This document shows, one piece after another, positions 32,462 through 43,211 of a DNA stretch of 64,000 bases. Below the pieces are notes generated by a model. It made no database searches. It saw only the letters and a list, made by a program, of their open reading frames with translations, and was not told where the DNA came from. Source of the stretch: Megaustenia siamemsis (lineage: Eukaryota; Mollusca; Gastropoda; Stylommatophora; Ariophantidae); NCBI GenBank assembly GCA_032433765.1, contig JAVIAB010000073.1, forward strand, positions 54,597,787-54,661,786, given 5' to 3'. How positions within the stretch are numbered: the stretch's first letter is position 1; every line of letters starts with the position of its first letter. The translations under genes and the position numbers were made by a program.

Positions 32462-33140
32462 TTGACCACTAGCAATAGTTTCATTAAACTGAAACGTCAC
32501 AATCCTTTTTGTTTGCTCTACCCTAAAATGGAAACAATCTTATTCAAATGTTTCTAGAGATGTCGAAGACTGAAAGATCAGAAACACATTTCACTCATTC
32601 ATTATTTCATTTATAAGATGATAACTAATACCCTTTTAATGCAACATTTTAACTGCAGTGGAGAATACACGTGAGGGTAGGGGTGAGGGGTGTAGGGGGA
32701 GGAGGGTGGGGTGTGTGGGGAGAACTTGATTTTAAAAAAAAAAGGAAAAACGCAATAAACACCATAAGCTTGCTACATACAGGATAGAAACAAAAATGCA
32801 ATTAGAAATCACAACAGCTGAACAACAAAAGTGACATTAATTAAATGTAGGCATTTGACACTGAAAGATAAACAAGCATAACTGTACATTCATGCTTGCC
32901 CTTGGCAAATTGACAAAAAATATGACTGAAAGTGCGCCCGGAATGTTCAAAAAACATTTGTAAGCTAAGGATTTGCAGTTAAAAATTTATACGAGAGCAT
33001 TAGACAATTAATCATATAGCCATGCTTTTGCTTGAGAGAGACGTCGTTTTGAAAACAGACAATCATAGTGTGATAGATTGCTAAATAGATAAAGTCAGAA
33101 TGAGGGTAAATAAAAGGTAAAGTACAAGACTATAATCGGC
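32462..33140. other. unassigned sequence
   Basis: AT-rich, with a G-rich patch (GGGTAGGGGTGAGGGGTGTA and following, 32675-32722). Nothing else recognised. Confidence 0.45.
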
Positions 33141-33149
33141 GTCTTAGCA

Positions 33150-33428
33150 CGCGAGTTTTCACTCGTATGTGCTCGACCGTCTACCCAGAAGTGTTTGGAG
33201 ATTTCTGGATAGTGTCGCTTCAAACATCGAAACTCACGATGCGAGGTGGCATTCTTCACCTTCCCAGAGTACTATCCTGGTACCCATTTCTTCTTGCGGC
33301 TGTGTCAACCGCGGGGGTATTTTTTTTCTCGACAATTCACACTGCTTCCAGCGAGAATCGAAAACTGATTGTTCGAACGTTGGTAGCCCAGTCAGGTGGT
33401 TTTCCCAACTAGGTTACTGAGGCCCCCT
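33150..33428 (-). mobile_element. diverged tRNA-headed SINE
   Basis: The minus strand starts GGGGGCCTCAGTAACCTAGT, has a B-box-like TTTTCGATTCTCG and then a body with ATGGGTACCAGGATAGTACT and TCTGGGAAGGTGAAGAA, parallel to the SINE 1 body. Probably a distant relative of SINE 1. Confidence 0.5.
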
Positions 33429-34100
33429 AAACCTGTGGGTAAGTAAACAGAACGAAAAATACACGTACAAAAAGACGGACAAATAGAGGCGCAAAATACA
33501 TAGATAGCAGATTCTTCTATGTGAAAGGACGATTCGTGATACTGTTAAATCATAGAAAATGTAACCAACATTTTCGCTGTTCTGACATCACAAAGACATA
33601 GATGTGCACATTTATCAACGTATCCTAGTTACAAAGTGCACAGTAACAGTAAATATGCTTGACACTATCAATTTAACTGAGTGGAACAAAAATGCAAACA
33701 ACAGTTTGTAACCTCTCGTGTAACCAACTTAGATTATTTTTTAAAAATTTCTTACTCGTCATACTAGTTATATATTTAGGCCACAAAGACACAAATACAT
33801 TGTAATATGGTGAGGTTAATTCAGTGTCTTTATTTGTCGGAAGAAGCAAGCAGTAAAGAAAAACAGCGATGATTTCATAGATACGTTTTGAAATCACCCC
33901 TATTGCTGTAAACACGTATATTACGTATAAATAGTTGCCCATTATAACAATGGCGATTTCAGTTCGTAGATAAAGTCAGTGGAAGCTCTAACACATACCA
34001 AGTAATATCAAACCCCAAAATAACTGGAGAAGTCATGGAAGAGCCATGAAAGATGTCATTAAAATGGAAACCTTCACCATAATCTGATATTTTAGGTTGA

Positions 34101-34104
<4 letters not shown>

Positions 34105-34190
<86 letters not shown>
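34105..34190 (+). repeat. (TA)n microsatellite
   Basis: About 85 bp of TA, one TTTA break. Confidence 0.97.
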
Positions 34191-34192
<2 letters not shown>

Positions 34193-34360
34193 TTGACAAC
34201 CTGTCATTGTAAAAAGTATTGTTTTGGAGACAGCGCCATAGATTTTAGAGCAGTGATCTCTGCAATATGTGCCATTTTGGCACGCAAGGTTTCTGTTTTT
34301 TGAGATTGTGGTTCTGCCCTATGTGCCGTCTTCGGCTCGAAAGGACAATAGATAGATAGA
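34188..34360 (+). mobile_element. SINE 4 with LINE-C-like 3' terminus
   Basis: A roughly 165-bp element from GGCTTGACAACCTGTCATTG to TTCGGCTCGAAAGGACAATA, ending (GATA)n. A second copy is at 58880-59100 and a 3' piece at 39535-39580. The last 45 bp resemble the 3' terminus of LINE C in reverse complement (63513-63560). Confidence 0.7.
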
Positions 34361-34375
34361 ATATACATATATATA

Positions 34376-35668
34376 CAGTAAAGTCTCGATTATCCGGAAT
34401 GCTCGGGGAAGAACCCATTCTGGATAATTGAATTTTTCTGGATAATCGAGAGTAAGAAAACCAAACTCAAAATTTATGAAAAAACATGATTGAAAAATTG
34501 CAATGCACAGAAATATTTAAATTCGTGTGACATTCACTAGCTTTCTCTATCAACATGGGTCCTGATATTGGCATTCCTTTTCTTCTTCTTTCTAAAAACC
34601 ACACATAAAGGACGTCGTCGAGTTTTTCAAATTTTGGCCGTTTCATACTTCGTCTCTGGTGTATATTGTTGCTGCTTTCAGACTCCGACGCAAACTTAAA
34701 CAACTCATCTTTTTGATTTCGTATGTCATATAATGTTGAAGAGGCTATGCCAAATTCAGTCATCAAAACGTTGCGATTAACGCCTTTTTCAAGTCTACTA
34801 GCGATTTCAATCTTCTGGTTCAGTGTCAATACAGTTCGCTTGCGTTTACCTTTGAGGGAAATTGAGGTGTGGTTTGCACTCGCAGAGGCCATTATTTAAC
34901 ACAAAAATGTATTCCGTTAAAAAGTATGCACACATGCGTTTATAGCATATCATGTATAATTTATACTGATGGAACGAATTTCAGCTTGCACAAATGTCTG
35001 AGACAAACTAACGTCAAACTCTGTATCTTACTCTTTTTGAATTTCCAGTCGGTAATTTTTGAACCCCTCCCCCTTTCTTCTCACCATCTCTATGTCACTG
35101 CACGCCGGCTGCTCAACCTTTGATTTATAATCATCAAAGTTATGGGCTCTTCAATTTTCACAAACAATACGTCTGCTTCTAATGTTCGGTCAGACTGTCA
35201 AACGCCATATTTTTGACAAATTCATGACCAACTTTAGATCTAAAGCAGGCTATGAGAAAATTAAGCAAATTTGTAAAATCATGTAGATAAGTGTTTTTGG
35301 CACGACTAAGATTTCCCGACAAAAACATTTAGTCGGGGGAAAAAGTGAAGATATAGACTGTCTGTCGCTTTTACTTGGAATATTTGGAGACACAATGTCT
35401 GGATTGAATAAAATATGTTCGCTCCTATTTGAAGTATATTACTGTAAATACACTATTGTAAACGCAATATTGTGTAATGATAGAGCCTGTAGAAGTAAGC
35501 GCAGCGCACAAACCGTGTTGTAGCGTTTTCGATTTCCGGATAAAGGCATTTAATTTAACTGAACAAAACATGATTCAAGCTTTCTCCCTATAATAATTAA
35601 AAAAAAAAAAAAGTCCGTTAAATTGAGAATTCCGGATTATTGAGTACCGCATAATCGAGACTTTACTG
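34376..35668. mobile_element. Tigger/pogo-type DNA transposon, internally deleted
   Basis: A 1293-bp element with TA target duplications (34374-34375 and 35669-35670). The inverted ends both start CAGTAAAGTCTCGATTAT and then diverge. This end sequence and the TA target are characteristic of Tigger elements. Inside is only the N-terminal part of a transposase on the minus strand; no DDE catalytic domain is present. Confidence 0.9.
34467..34892 (-). CDS. Tigger transposase, N-terminal DNA-binding part only (141 codons)
   Basis: The frame starts MASASANHTSISLKGKRKR. Residues about 20-70 form a CENP-B-type helix-turn-helix: LTLNQKIEIASRLEKGVN, then LMTEFGIASSTLYDIRNQ. Residues about 85-125 begin the second CENP-B/Tc5-type helix-turn-helix (KLDDVLYVWFLERRRKGMPI, then SGPMLIEKA). 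The frame then runs out of homology and stops. A full transposase of this family has several hundred residues with a DDE domain, which is missing here. The frame has stayed open over the whole DNA-binding part. If expressed, the product could bind Tigger ends without cutting; that is inference. Confidence 0.8.
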   Translation of the reverse strand: MASASANHTSISLKGKRKRTVLTLNQKIEIASRLEKGVNRNVLMTEFGIASSTLYDIRNQKDELFKFASESESSNNIHQRRSMKRPKFEKLDDVLYVWFLERRRKGMPISGPMLIEKASECHTNLNISVHCNFSIMFFHKF

Positions 35669-35889
35669 TATATACATTCTGTCCAGCAAGTACTTAAGTG
35701 TTCTAAAAAATACCATTTTTGCTGGGCGATCTTTCCCAGTTTCTCTTTAAATTAGTCAATTTTAATATGATATAATTGACAAATGATAGTGAGTCACGTG
35801 ACATTACTTGTAACACTGAGTATATTCAAGGGTTGCCAGCAACCACGCAAGCAACCCCAACACAGAAACATATTGTGAGCCACTATAAT

Positions 35890-35892
35890 GTC

Positions 35893-35925
<33 letters not shown>

Positions 35926-36050
35926 ATTCCCAGTATCGATACCATCATCACCATCATCATCATTATCATCACGTGCCGTACCGGTTGGCGTTGGCGATCA
36001 TGTCCTTCCACAATCTTCTATCCACAGTGCATCGTATGAGTTCGATACCA
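35890..36050 (-). mobile_element. poly-T tract and RTE 3' tip
   Basis: A run of about 29 T at 35894-35922 is followed by CATCATCATTATCATC and roughly 70 bp matching the RTE 3' end (CGTGCCGTACCGGTTGGCGT). A very short truncated insertion. Confidence 0.65.
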
Positions 36051-36159
36051 CAGCTGATTAAAAAAAAAACATTTTTTTTTTCAGTCAATTATGACCAGTG
36101 AACAAGAGAAAGAAATCGATTCATAATCGAGTCTTGAAAGGATCAGGATCCTTGTCATT

Positions 36160-36365
36160 TGTCATTTATCACCATCTTCATATTATCATCTAGCTTGCCC
36201 ATGTTGGAACTTGGTTCCAATAACAATTATTCTGAAGTTTTCTCTGTCCTGTGCAAGATTTCCAGCTTCTGCAACAGTCAATCCCAGCTCGTTTATGATA
36301 TCTTGCACCCGCCTTCTCCTAGGTTTTCATTTTTCAATAACTATGTCCTCCATAATTAGGGAATA
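36160..36365 (-). mobile_element. LINE D C-terminal end
   Basis: The minus strand reads IMEDIVIEK, then RRRRVQDIINELGLTVAEAG, NLAQDRENFR and GTKFQHGQAR followed by a stop. Truncated copy with one early stop. Confidence 0.6.
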
Positions 36366-36434
36366 AATTCAAAGGAAGGGGTATGTTTTACAGCTCTCGG
36401 AAAAAATGACAAATAATCAGCAACAGAAAAAAAA

Positions 36435-36545
36435 ATGGACCAAAGCAGGATCGAACCCGTACTCAGTGGCACAGCGCCTTGCCACGAAAAGCCGAATGCT
36501 AGGGAACTGCCACTCAGCTAACTAAAAAAATTCAAAATGGCAACT
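36435..36545 (-). mobile_element. tRNA-headed SINE head
   Basis: The minus strand reads GTTAGCTGAGTGGCAGTTCC (A box) and GTACGGGTTCGATCCTGC (B box). Part of the head, CTGCCACTCAGCTAACTAAA, is directly duplicated about 40 bp further on (36510-36570). Confidence 0.55.
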
Positions 36546-36949
36546 CACTGCCACTCAGCTAACTAAAAAATTAGCTATCGTGGACAATGTCTTTTCGCGA
36601 AGTTGTTTTCATGACTATAGCATAAGGCTGCGATCACAGTTTGGAAATATTTTTCCTGTTAAGACAAATATCTCCCGGATAGGGTAGGGCTGAATACTTG
36701 CGTTGCAGACAAACATTTAGGACGAAACAGCACGAATAGTAGTTTCCAGTGGTTTGGACTGGAGACAAATAATAATAAATAATAATTATTATAAAGGGAA
36801 ACTTCCGAGGCGATAATCAGCGAATCAATCTTGTCAATGCCATTATATCGTTTTACATAATTAAAATCCCCCTCCCCCTTGTTATTATGCTCTCTAAACA
36901 CCATAACAGACGAACAAAGGAGGTCCAGTGTGCAATAGCGCATGTTAAA

Positions 36950-37180
36950 ACTAGGAAAGAATAGGTTTTTATGGTCACACCCCAGGTTACAATTGTTAAG
37001 CAAATCTACTCTCGCTAAAGACGAATGTATCGGGCAGAAAGACACAGATATCGCGGCTTTGCAGTAAAGTAGCGGCACAACTCATCCACTAGCAAATAAC
37101 GGGTGAAGAAGAAGACTTATTATAGCAATTAGCATCGTTGTAGACAAGAGTAATAATAATAATATAATAATAATAATAGA
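36950..37180 (+). repeat. SINE-like repeat family 3 piece and (AAT)n tract
   Basis: 36950-37110 carries the 3' part of family 3 (ATCGGGCAGAAAGACACAGA, AACGGGTGAAGAAGAAGA). An (AAT)n tract follows at 37150-37178. Confidence 0.5.
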
Positions 37181-37485
37181 AACTTGTCTTGGAGTATTTT
37201 TTATACAAAAATGTATTACTAAAATCAGGCTTTGTCTCTTGTCTCAAAAGTATGTTCCGTCGACAAGTTTTAGCACAAATGACTGCTCCAACATGTTTGT
37301 CCTCACAGTATTAAGTCATGCAGTTTTTATTAAACTAAATATTTTATACTATTATTTTAATGGTGAATCTGTCTTCAGTTTATATCAAATTTCTTTCTTT
37401 AACTGAAAGTCTTCTCGAATTTCATCTTTTGACCGAAAGGCCTATCCTTTAACCGAACGACTCTTCTCCACTATGTAGATTCCTC

Positions 37486-37880
37486 CTTTTAACTGAAAAA
37501 CTGCCTTCTAATGAAATGGAAAGTTCTCCTTTAACTGAAAAACTGCCTTCTAATGAAATGGAAAGTTCTCCTTTAACTGAAAAACTGCCTTCTAATGAAA
37601 TGGAAAGTTCTCCTTTAACTGAAAAACTGCCTTCTAATGAAATGGAAAGTTCTCCTTTAACTGAAAAACTGCCTTCTAATGAAATGGAAAGTTCTCCTTT
37701 AACTGAAAAACTGCCTTCTAATGAAATGGAAAGTTCTCCTTTAACTGAAAAACTGCCTTCTAATGAAATGGAAAGTTCTCCTTTAACTGAAAAACTGCCT
37801 TCTAATGAAATGGAAAGTTCTCCTTTAACTGAAAAACTGCCTTCTAATGAAATGGAAAGTTCTCCTTTAACTGGAAAATT
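37486..37880 (+). repeat. 42-bp minisatellite, about nine identical units
   Basis: Each unit contains CTGAAAAACTGCCTTCTAAT and GAAATGGAAAGTTCTCCTTT. The units show no differences until the last one. Because 42 is divisible by 3, both strands have long open frames (14-residue repeats such as MESSPLTEKLPSNE on plus). These are not evidence of a gene, since no splice sites, conserved flanks or host homology were seen. Confidence 0.95.
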
Positions 37881-38184
37881 ATTCTCCTTAAAAAAATTCA
37901 CAATGTCACAATAACTTTCGTGTTCATGACTACACCGGACATAAGAGTCATTAAAGCTTTCTTTGTCGAACTGGCTGACATTTTAACATTACATCGTGGG
38001 AACGGGACAGCGATGCTACACAAAATGAGACACTAGCGGTGGGGATCTCTTTTCTCAGATTCTTAATACATGTATCTTCGTGGCTCTGCCCTCCCCTGGT
38101 TTCTGGGTAGGGAGATCTGATGTCTAACTCTCTCTCGGATAAAGGCCAAGAACAGGAGGTCATGTGTGTACTCTAGGTACCTTA

Positions 38185-38916
38185 AAGAACCCTTGGTCTT
38201 CTTTTGCTTCTTCTATCCTTCCTAATTTGCTTTCAGCGTCGATGGAGATATAATTTGCAGTCCTTTGCTCTTCTGTTAGCCCGTGCTGCTGTTATGTTTC
38301 CTAGTGTTTCAAATAATCCATCGATCTACCTTTTCCGTGGTCCGACTTTGGGTCTGGTGTTCTCGCAACGTCCATTGAAGGAAGGCTTGCTGTGTTGTGT
38401 TTTGATCTTTCTGCATTGTCACGTGGCCAAACCATTCTATCTGTTGTTTCATTATATATTCGATGGCGGAAATTATTCCTAGCTTTTTTCTCAGTTCTTC
38501 ATTTGCGATCTTATCTCTCAGATTTATGGGAATGTTTGTCGTCATTCGTCTAACATATTTAATCTCTGTAGAGGTTATTTTTTTTTATTGTTCTTGCATC
38601 TAGGATCCAGGTCTGGCATTGGTAGCACAAAGTTGGGATGAAAATTGTATTGTAGAGTGCTCGTTTTGCCTCTAGTTATTTCCTTGTTTGACACTAGTGG
38701 TGATAGCTGTCAAATGATTTGATAAACTGTTGCATCTTGCGTCTATTTCGACTGTTTGTGAATTGTCGTTTGTCACTAGACTTCCTAGGTATTTAAATTC
38801 CACTACTTGTTTCAGTGTTTTAGTTTACTCCAAAAATCAAGTGCTGAAGGTCTGTAAAATTTATGGTCACTAACACCGTATTCCCTATTCGCCACTTGGC
38901 GTGACGGAGCACTTCA

Positions 38917-38950
<34 letters not shown>

Positions 38951-39172
38951 TTGTTTTAGTTGTCTGCCTTCTATATTTATGTTGACATTCTGTTTCTCTT
39001 TTGTGCTATTCATGACCTTTGTTCTGTTGATGTTGATTTTCATGCAGTTTGTGCCTGTGCTGTTGGGTCTATTTAAGCGCTCTTGTATGTCTATTTGTCC
39101 ATGTATTAGTGCCTAATCTCTGCAAACAGAAGCTCGTTTGTGTCATCTGTCTCTGATGGGTTGGAAAAAATT
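38185..39172 (-). mobile_element. LINE B 3' region, decayed, with a nested SINE
   Basis: The minus strand runs from RT sequences (about 39170-38950), interrupted by a SINE 1 piece, to the C-terminal block matching KGRPRKRW at 38330, and the tail at about 38200. Multiple stops. Confidence 0.75.
38809..38955 (+). mobile_element. 5'-truncated SINE 1 with long poly-T tail, inside LINE B
   Basis: The insert is flanked by ACTTGTTTCAG (38809-38819) and ACTTGTTTTAG (38949-38959, approximately). It carries the body end (GTCACTAACACCGTATTCCC, CGCCACTTGGCGTGACGGAG), followed by CACTTCACT and about 28 T. It shows directly that the T run is the 3' end of the inserted element. Confidence 0.75.
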
Positions 39173-39174
39173 GA

Positions 39175-39305
39175 TATTAGAAATCTACCCACGCTGAAGA
39201 CAGTAATGTCGAGTCGTAAGAAGCAGATATCGGCACAGAATGCTGTAAATTAGTTACGTAACGCATCCACGCGTGAACATTATCGGGTGAAGGCTAAGAA
39301 GAAAA
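39175..39305 (+). repeat. SINE-like repeat family 3 piece
   Basis: Matches the end of family 3 (AGAAGCAGATATCGGCACAG, TATCGGGTGAAGGCTAAGAA). Diverged. Confidence 0.45.
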
Positions 39306-39534
39306 CTTGAGTTAGTGGTGTTAGAAAATGATTGGATCTAAACTATGGCACTCCTAAACCAAGCCATAATATCGAAATGGAGAGAACTGTATTCCAACGA
39401 AAACAAGACAATATAAACAAGCTCAAAAGACGAGTCATCACCTAGAACACGGCATTTTGACTCCACAACACACCTTCACAAAATGGGTCTCTGATTGTAG
39501 ATCACCCAAACAGACATCTAAGTTTGTATTCAGA

Positions 39535-39866
39535 CTATCCCCATGTGCCTTCTTCGGCTCGAAAGCACAATAGATAGATAGAATAGATTTTCTAGGTATT
39601 GGTAGAATAGATTTTCTAGGTACTAATAGAATAGATTTTCTAGGTATTGGTAGAATAGATTTTCTAGGTATTAATAGAATAGATTTTCTAGGTATTGGTA
39701 GAATAGATTTTCTAGGTATTGGTAGAATAGATTTTCTAGGTATTAATAGAATAGATTTTCTAGGTATTGGTAGAATAGATTTTCTAGGTACTAATAGAAT
39801 CGATTTTCTAGGTATTAATAGAATAGATTTTCTAGGTATTAATAGAATAGATTTTCTAGGTATTTA
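39535..39866 (+). repeat. SINE 4 tail followed by a 24-bp minisatellite (about 12 units)
   Basis: 39535-39578 is the last part of SINE 4 (CTTCTTCGGCTCGAAAGCAC, then TAGATAGATAGA). The 24-bp array, with core AATAGATTTTCTAGGTAT, starts directly from the GATA tail. The array probably grew out of the SINE tail and adjoining LINE B sequence (the CTAGGTATTTAAAC block follows it). Confidence 0.85.
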
Positions 39867-40079
39867 AACTCCACTTGTTTAATTGTCTGCCAGCAGGCGT
39901 AATGTTATGTCTGTTTATCTTTTGTGATATTCCTTGTTACTGTCTTGTTGACTTTCATGTTGTAGCCTAATAAAGTGCATGTGTTGTTAACCACACAGTT
40001 ACGTTGTAACAAAGTGCTCACGCCACAGAGAAATCTATCAAGATGATCTATTTCAACAACTATATTTTAAGCAAGCAGC

Positions 40080-40315
40080 CTTGTTCTATCTTAATTTGTG
40101 GCCATGTTATGACAAGAGACAAAATTGAATATATTGTGACAATAAGAAAATGGAGGAACGAAGAGATAAAGACAAACAAAAAAGACAATTAAGTGCGTTT
40201 TAGTAGGGAATCAGTAAAAGAACTGATAAACTGCTATAGAGATGGAAAGTTGTGTAGGGACATGGTCACAGACGCTAGCAGGCATGGAACTTGATTATGA
40301 TATGTCTTGTTCTAA
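40080..40315 (+). mobile_element. RTE LINE 3' end, decayed
   Basis: The plus strand carries GGCCATGTTATGACAAGAGA and GGACATGGTCACAGACGCTA, ending GGAACTTGATTATGATATG. Truncated, with stops. Confidence 0.55.
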
Positions 40316-40518
40316 AGGTTGACAAGAGTGGTAAACTGATACCTTTGAGATAAAGAGAGCCATCCAAAGTAACAGCAGAGAACAGAATCACCCCGCTAAT
40401 CACTATATAGAGGCTGACTAGGAGCAACTATCATCTTCCATCTGAGAACCGGTTATAGAAAACCGAATTAGAAAGCTGGAAGTAAAGGCATCTGACAGCA
40501 AGCCCTTTTTAGTGTTGC

Positions 40519-40789
40519 AAACCTCGTGTTGGAGTCTCAGTGGTTGAGTGGTAAGTATGCTAGCTTTCTGATTAGAAGTGTCCGGATTTGATTACCAGAG
40601 GTGGCAGAGTTGACCCAGCATCTAAAAATGATACTAAAGTCTGGGAAGTAAAGGCGGCCTGGCATTATACCAACCACATCACCCAGAAATGCGCTGTAGT
40701 CATGGACAAACAAGGTTACTAACACTATATTCCTAATACACCTAACAAGACATTAAATGAATCTTTACTTTTTTATTCTAAACCTTGTG
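40519..40789 (+). mobile_element. SINE 1 relative, complete, with target-site duplication
   Basis: Flanked by AAACCTCGTG (40519-40528) and AAACCTTGTG (40780-40789). The plus-strand head has TCTCAGTGGTTGAGTGGTAA and GATTTGATTACC in box positions. The body includes GGGAAGTAAAGGCGGCCTGG and the tail TCTTTACTTTTTTA. The head differs from other SINE 1 copies, so the body and tail have been used with more than one tRNA-like head. Confidence 0.7.
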
Positions 40790-40839
40790 TAGACATTTAC
40801 TTCTTCTTCAGCATTTACATTTATATGTTCAGTATATTA

Positions 40840-41060
40840 CACAGACATTTTTTGGCCATGTAATGAGAAGAGAATATTGTAACAACTGGGAAAATTGAGG
40901 GACGAAGAGATAGAGGAAAGCAAAGAGAAAAAATAACAGACAGTTTAAGAGAATGGCTTGGCAGAAGGTCAACAACAGAAATGATAAATAACTGTCGAGA
41001 TAGAAAATTGTGGAGAGACATGATTACTTATGCCAGCAGGCCTCTTGATGATGATGATAT
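40840..41060 (+). mobile_element. RTE LINE 3' end
   Basis: The plus strand has the end region (GGGACGAAGAGATAGAGGAA, GGAGAGACATGATTACTTAT), close to the 12720-12950 copy, ending TTGATGATGATGAT. Confidence 0.7.
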
Positions 41061-41284
41061 TTACACAGAAAGATTGCCTCAATTAATTTAATTGTTAGCA
41101 GAAGGTCATCATAAGTAACTCATATTTTGTCTGTCTTGTGACCAGAATCTCAGTTCAAACTTTTTGTGTTGCAAACATTGTGGGAACATTTTAAAAACAG
41201 ACTGACCATCTGCAACATCAATTGCAGCCACAACCACTACTACCACACCTGATAGTGTGGGTGATCATTCTTCACATCTTTCAG

Positions 41285-41690
41285 TCACTACAGTTATTTA
41301 TCATTTCTGCTGTTTGTTTCTTATCCTTCTCTTTAAGCATGTAATTTCTGTTTCCTTTATATCTTCTTTCCTTTGTTTTTTGCAATCGTCATGATATATT
41401 CTCACAATTCCTTACTTTTATGGCAGAAAATAATGAGCTATAATTAAATATATATTTAACCTTGGCCTTGTGGAACATCCCCTCAATACATTTTTAAAAA
41501 ATCTGTCCATGGTATTCTCAGCATTCTTCAAGTAAAACATTTCCATGACCACCTAAGAGTTTCTTGTCTGCTATCAAAATTGTTTTGGTTTCATTTCTGT
41601 ATGTTGAGACTGACCAAACAACATATTACAGACTGAGCAATAGGAGCACCATAACTCTCATACTTATGACATTTCTGTTTATGAAAAACA
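41285..41690 (-). mobile_element. old RTE LINE remnant
   Basis: The minus strand can be read with RMLRIPWTDF near 41500, and AACAGCAGAAATGATAAATA appears at 41300. Heavily decayed. Confidence 0.4.
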
Positions 41691-41879
41691 AGGAATACAT
41701 TCAGAGTTTAGTTTGATCAATTTTATTGGCACCTCTCAGGCAAGTTTCATTCATCCATTTTGCCTAAATAGATTTTATAATCAGAATAAAGAACATAACT
41801 AAAATGTTTCTTGTTTTCTTTCTTGACACATCAAACAGATTAAGAATTAAATGATGCATCAGATATCAACTAAAGAAGA

Positions 41880-42275
41880 CTCAACAAGCAATTGTTATTG
41901 TTATTGTTATTGGCTATGGAAGGCCTCGGTCTCACAGCAAACGAATTAAAATCCATAATTGCTCAACCGCCCGTGTCAGTGGAATCATCCGAATTACTAA
42001 CTCATCTCCCAAACTAAGAAAGGTAACTGTAGTCCCCATCGTAGCAGTCTCAGCACACGCCAAAAGACATAAGGCGAAACCGCGCAGAAAGTGAACACAG
42101 CCAACTGTTCCCCGTCATACGATATCATCATTCATCGTAAACAAGCGGGATATCGAAGCAGGATAAAAATGGATGAGACACACAGCTCACGGTGTGCACA
42201 GAGCACTTAACTCAGTAGCTCATGCAACAAGCCGGACTTGGAATATGAGGAAACTGCAAGAAGGAACACTCAACA
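41880..42275 (-). repeat. interspersed repeat family 4 copy (minus) with (TTATTG)n
   Basis: Starts with TTGTTATTGTTATTGTTATT at 41895, then GGCTATGGAAGGCCTCGGTC. The full ITANELKSIIAQPP peptide is readable on the plus strand here. Ends near the AAGAAGGAACACTCAACAAG block. Confidence 0.7.
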
Positions 42276-42354
42276 AGCAGCAGTAATATAACTGTACTGT
42301 TCATTTGATAACATTAATTTATTCATCTGTTTCATTCACTGTGCCATAGAAAGA

Positions 42355-42550
42355 AATATACAACATCTCACACCACAAACAACAAATATACAACTCTCTG
42401 TGCCCTCACATAACAAACATATCTGCTTAGAACTCACATAACATACACAACTCTTTGTTTACTAACATAGTATACATACATGCACTCACTACCATTAGTA
42501 ACAAATGCACAACTCCTTGTACCAAATATAACAAACACACAACCTCATGC
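42355..42550 (+). repeat. degenerate minisatellite, roughly 35-bp period
   Basis: Repeated ACAAATATACAACTCTCTGT-like blocks with variable spacing. Confidence 0.5.
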
Positions 42551-42879
42551 AGCAATGTCTTGTAATAAAGCCACAACAGCCTGAACAGACCTGGTCAGTA
42601 TTAAAATTGATCTTATTAAAATTTAACACTGGAAAAGTTATTTAGAAAAAAAAAATGAACATTAATCCAATTTGTTGGGTAGTTTAAAATTACCCATGTC
42701 GTTACTAGAAGACAGGTATTACATTTTTAATTTTAAAAATAACCTAAGCATTTATACATGCTATAAAATAACTCAATACATTAAAAAACTAAAAGGGATT
42801 ATTTCTGAAGAAGCAAACAGCAGTAGGCTGTCATGATTTGAACATAAACAAATCTCACTAAAAATTTCCTTTCTTATTC

Positions 42880-43065
42880 TTCTTCTTTTCTCCACCTTTA
42901 TTTGCCTTTCTGTACTAAGGGGACATAGTAAGTGTGATATTTGTCTCTGTCTTTGGCCTCTCCTGTTCTTATGTTTCCTAGTGTTTCTAATATTCCATGA
43001 ATCCGTCTTTTTTATAGCCACTCCTTGGATCCTGTGTTCTCCCTTAATCATTAATTTTTCTTACT
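42880..43065 (-). mobile_element. LINE B 3' tip
   Basis: TTCTTCTTCTTTTCTCCACC through CTAATATTCCATGAATCCGT matches the last 180 bp of LINE B. Decayed. Confidence 0.6.
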
Positions 43066-43211
43066 GTTCTCAATATATTTTCATTACAACGATTTAACAA
43101 TTTTTAAAACATGAGCTTACTATAACCAAAACTTAATGCATTTATAATTTTCTTGTGTAGTTTCTGTGCTGATGAAGACAGGAAACACTTTAACAATATA
43201 CATATATTATA

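Noticed and set aside
37449..37914. 150- and 132-codon repeat proteins on opposite strands.
   Set aside because: A 42-bp identical array stays open on both strands by arithmetic; flanks are non-coding.
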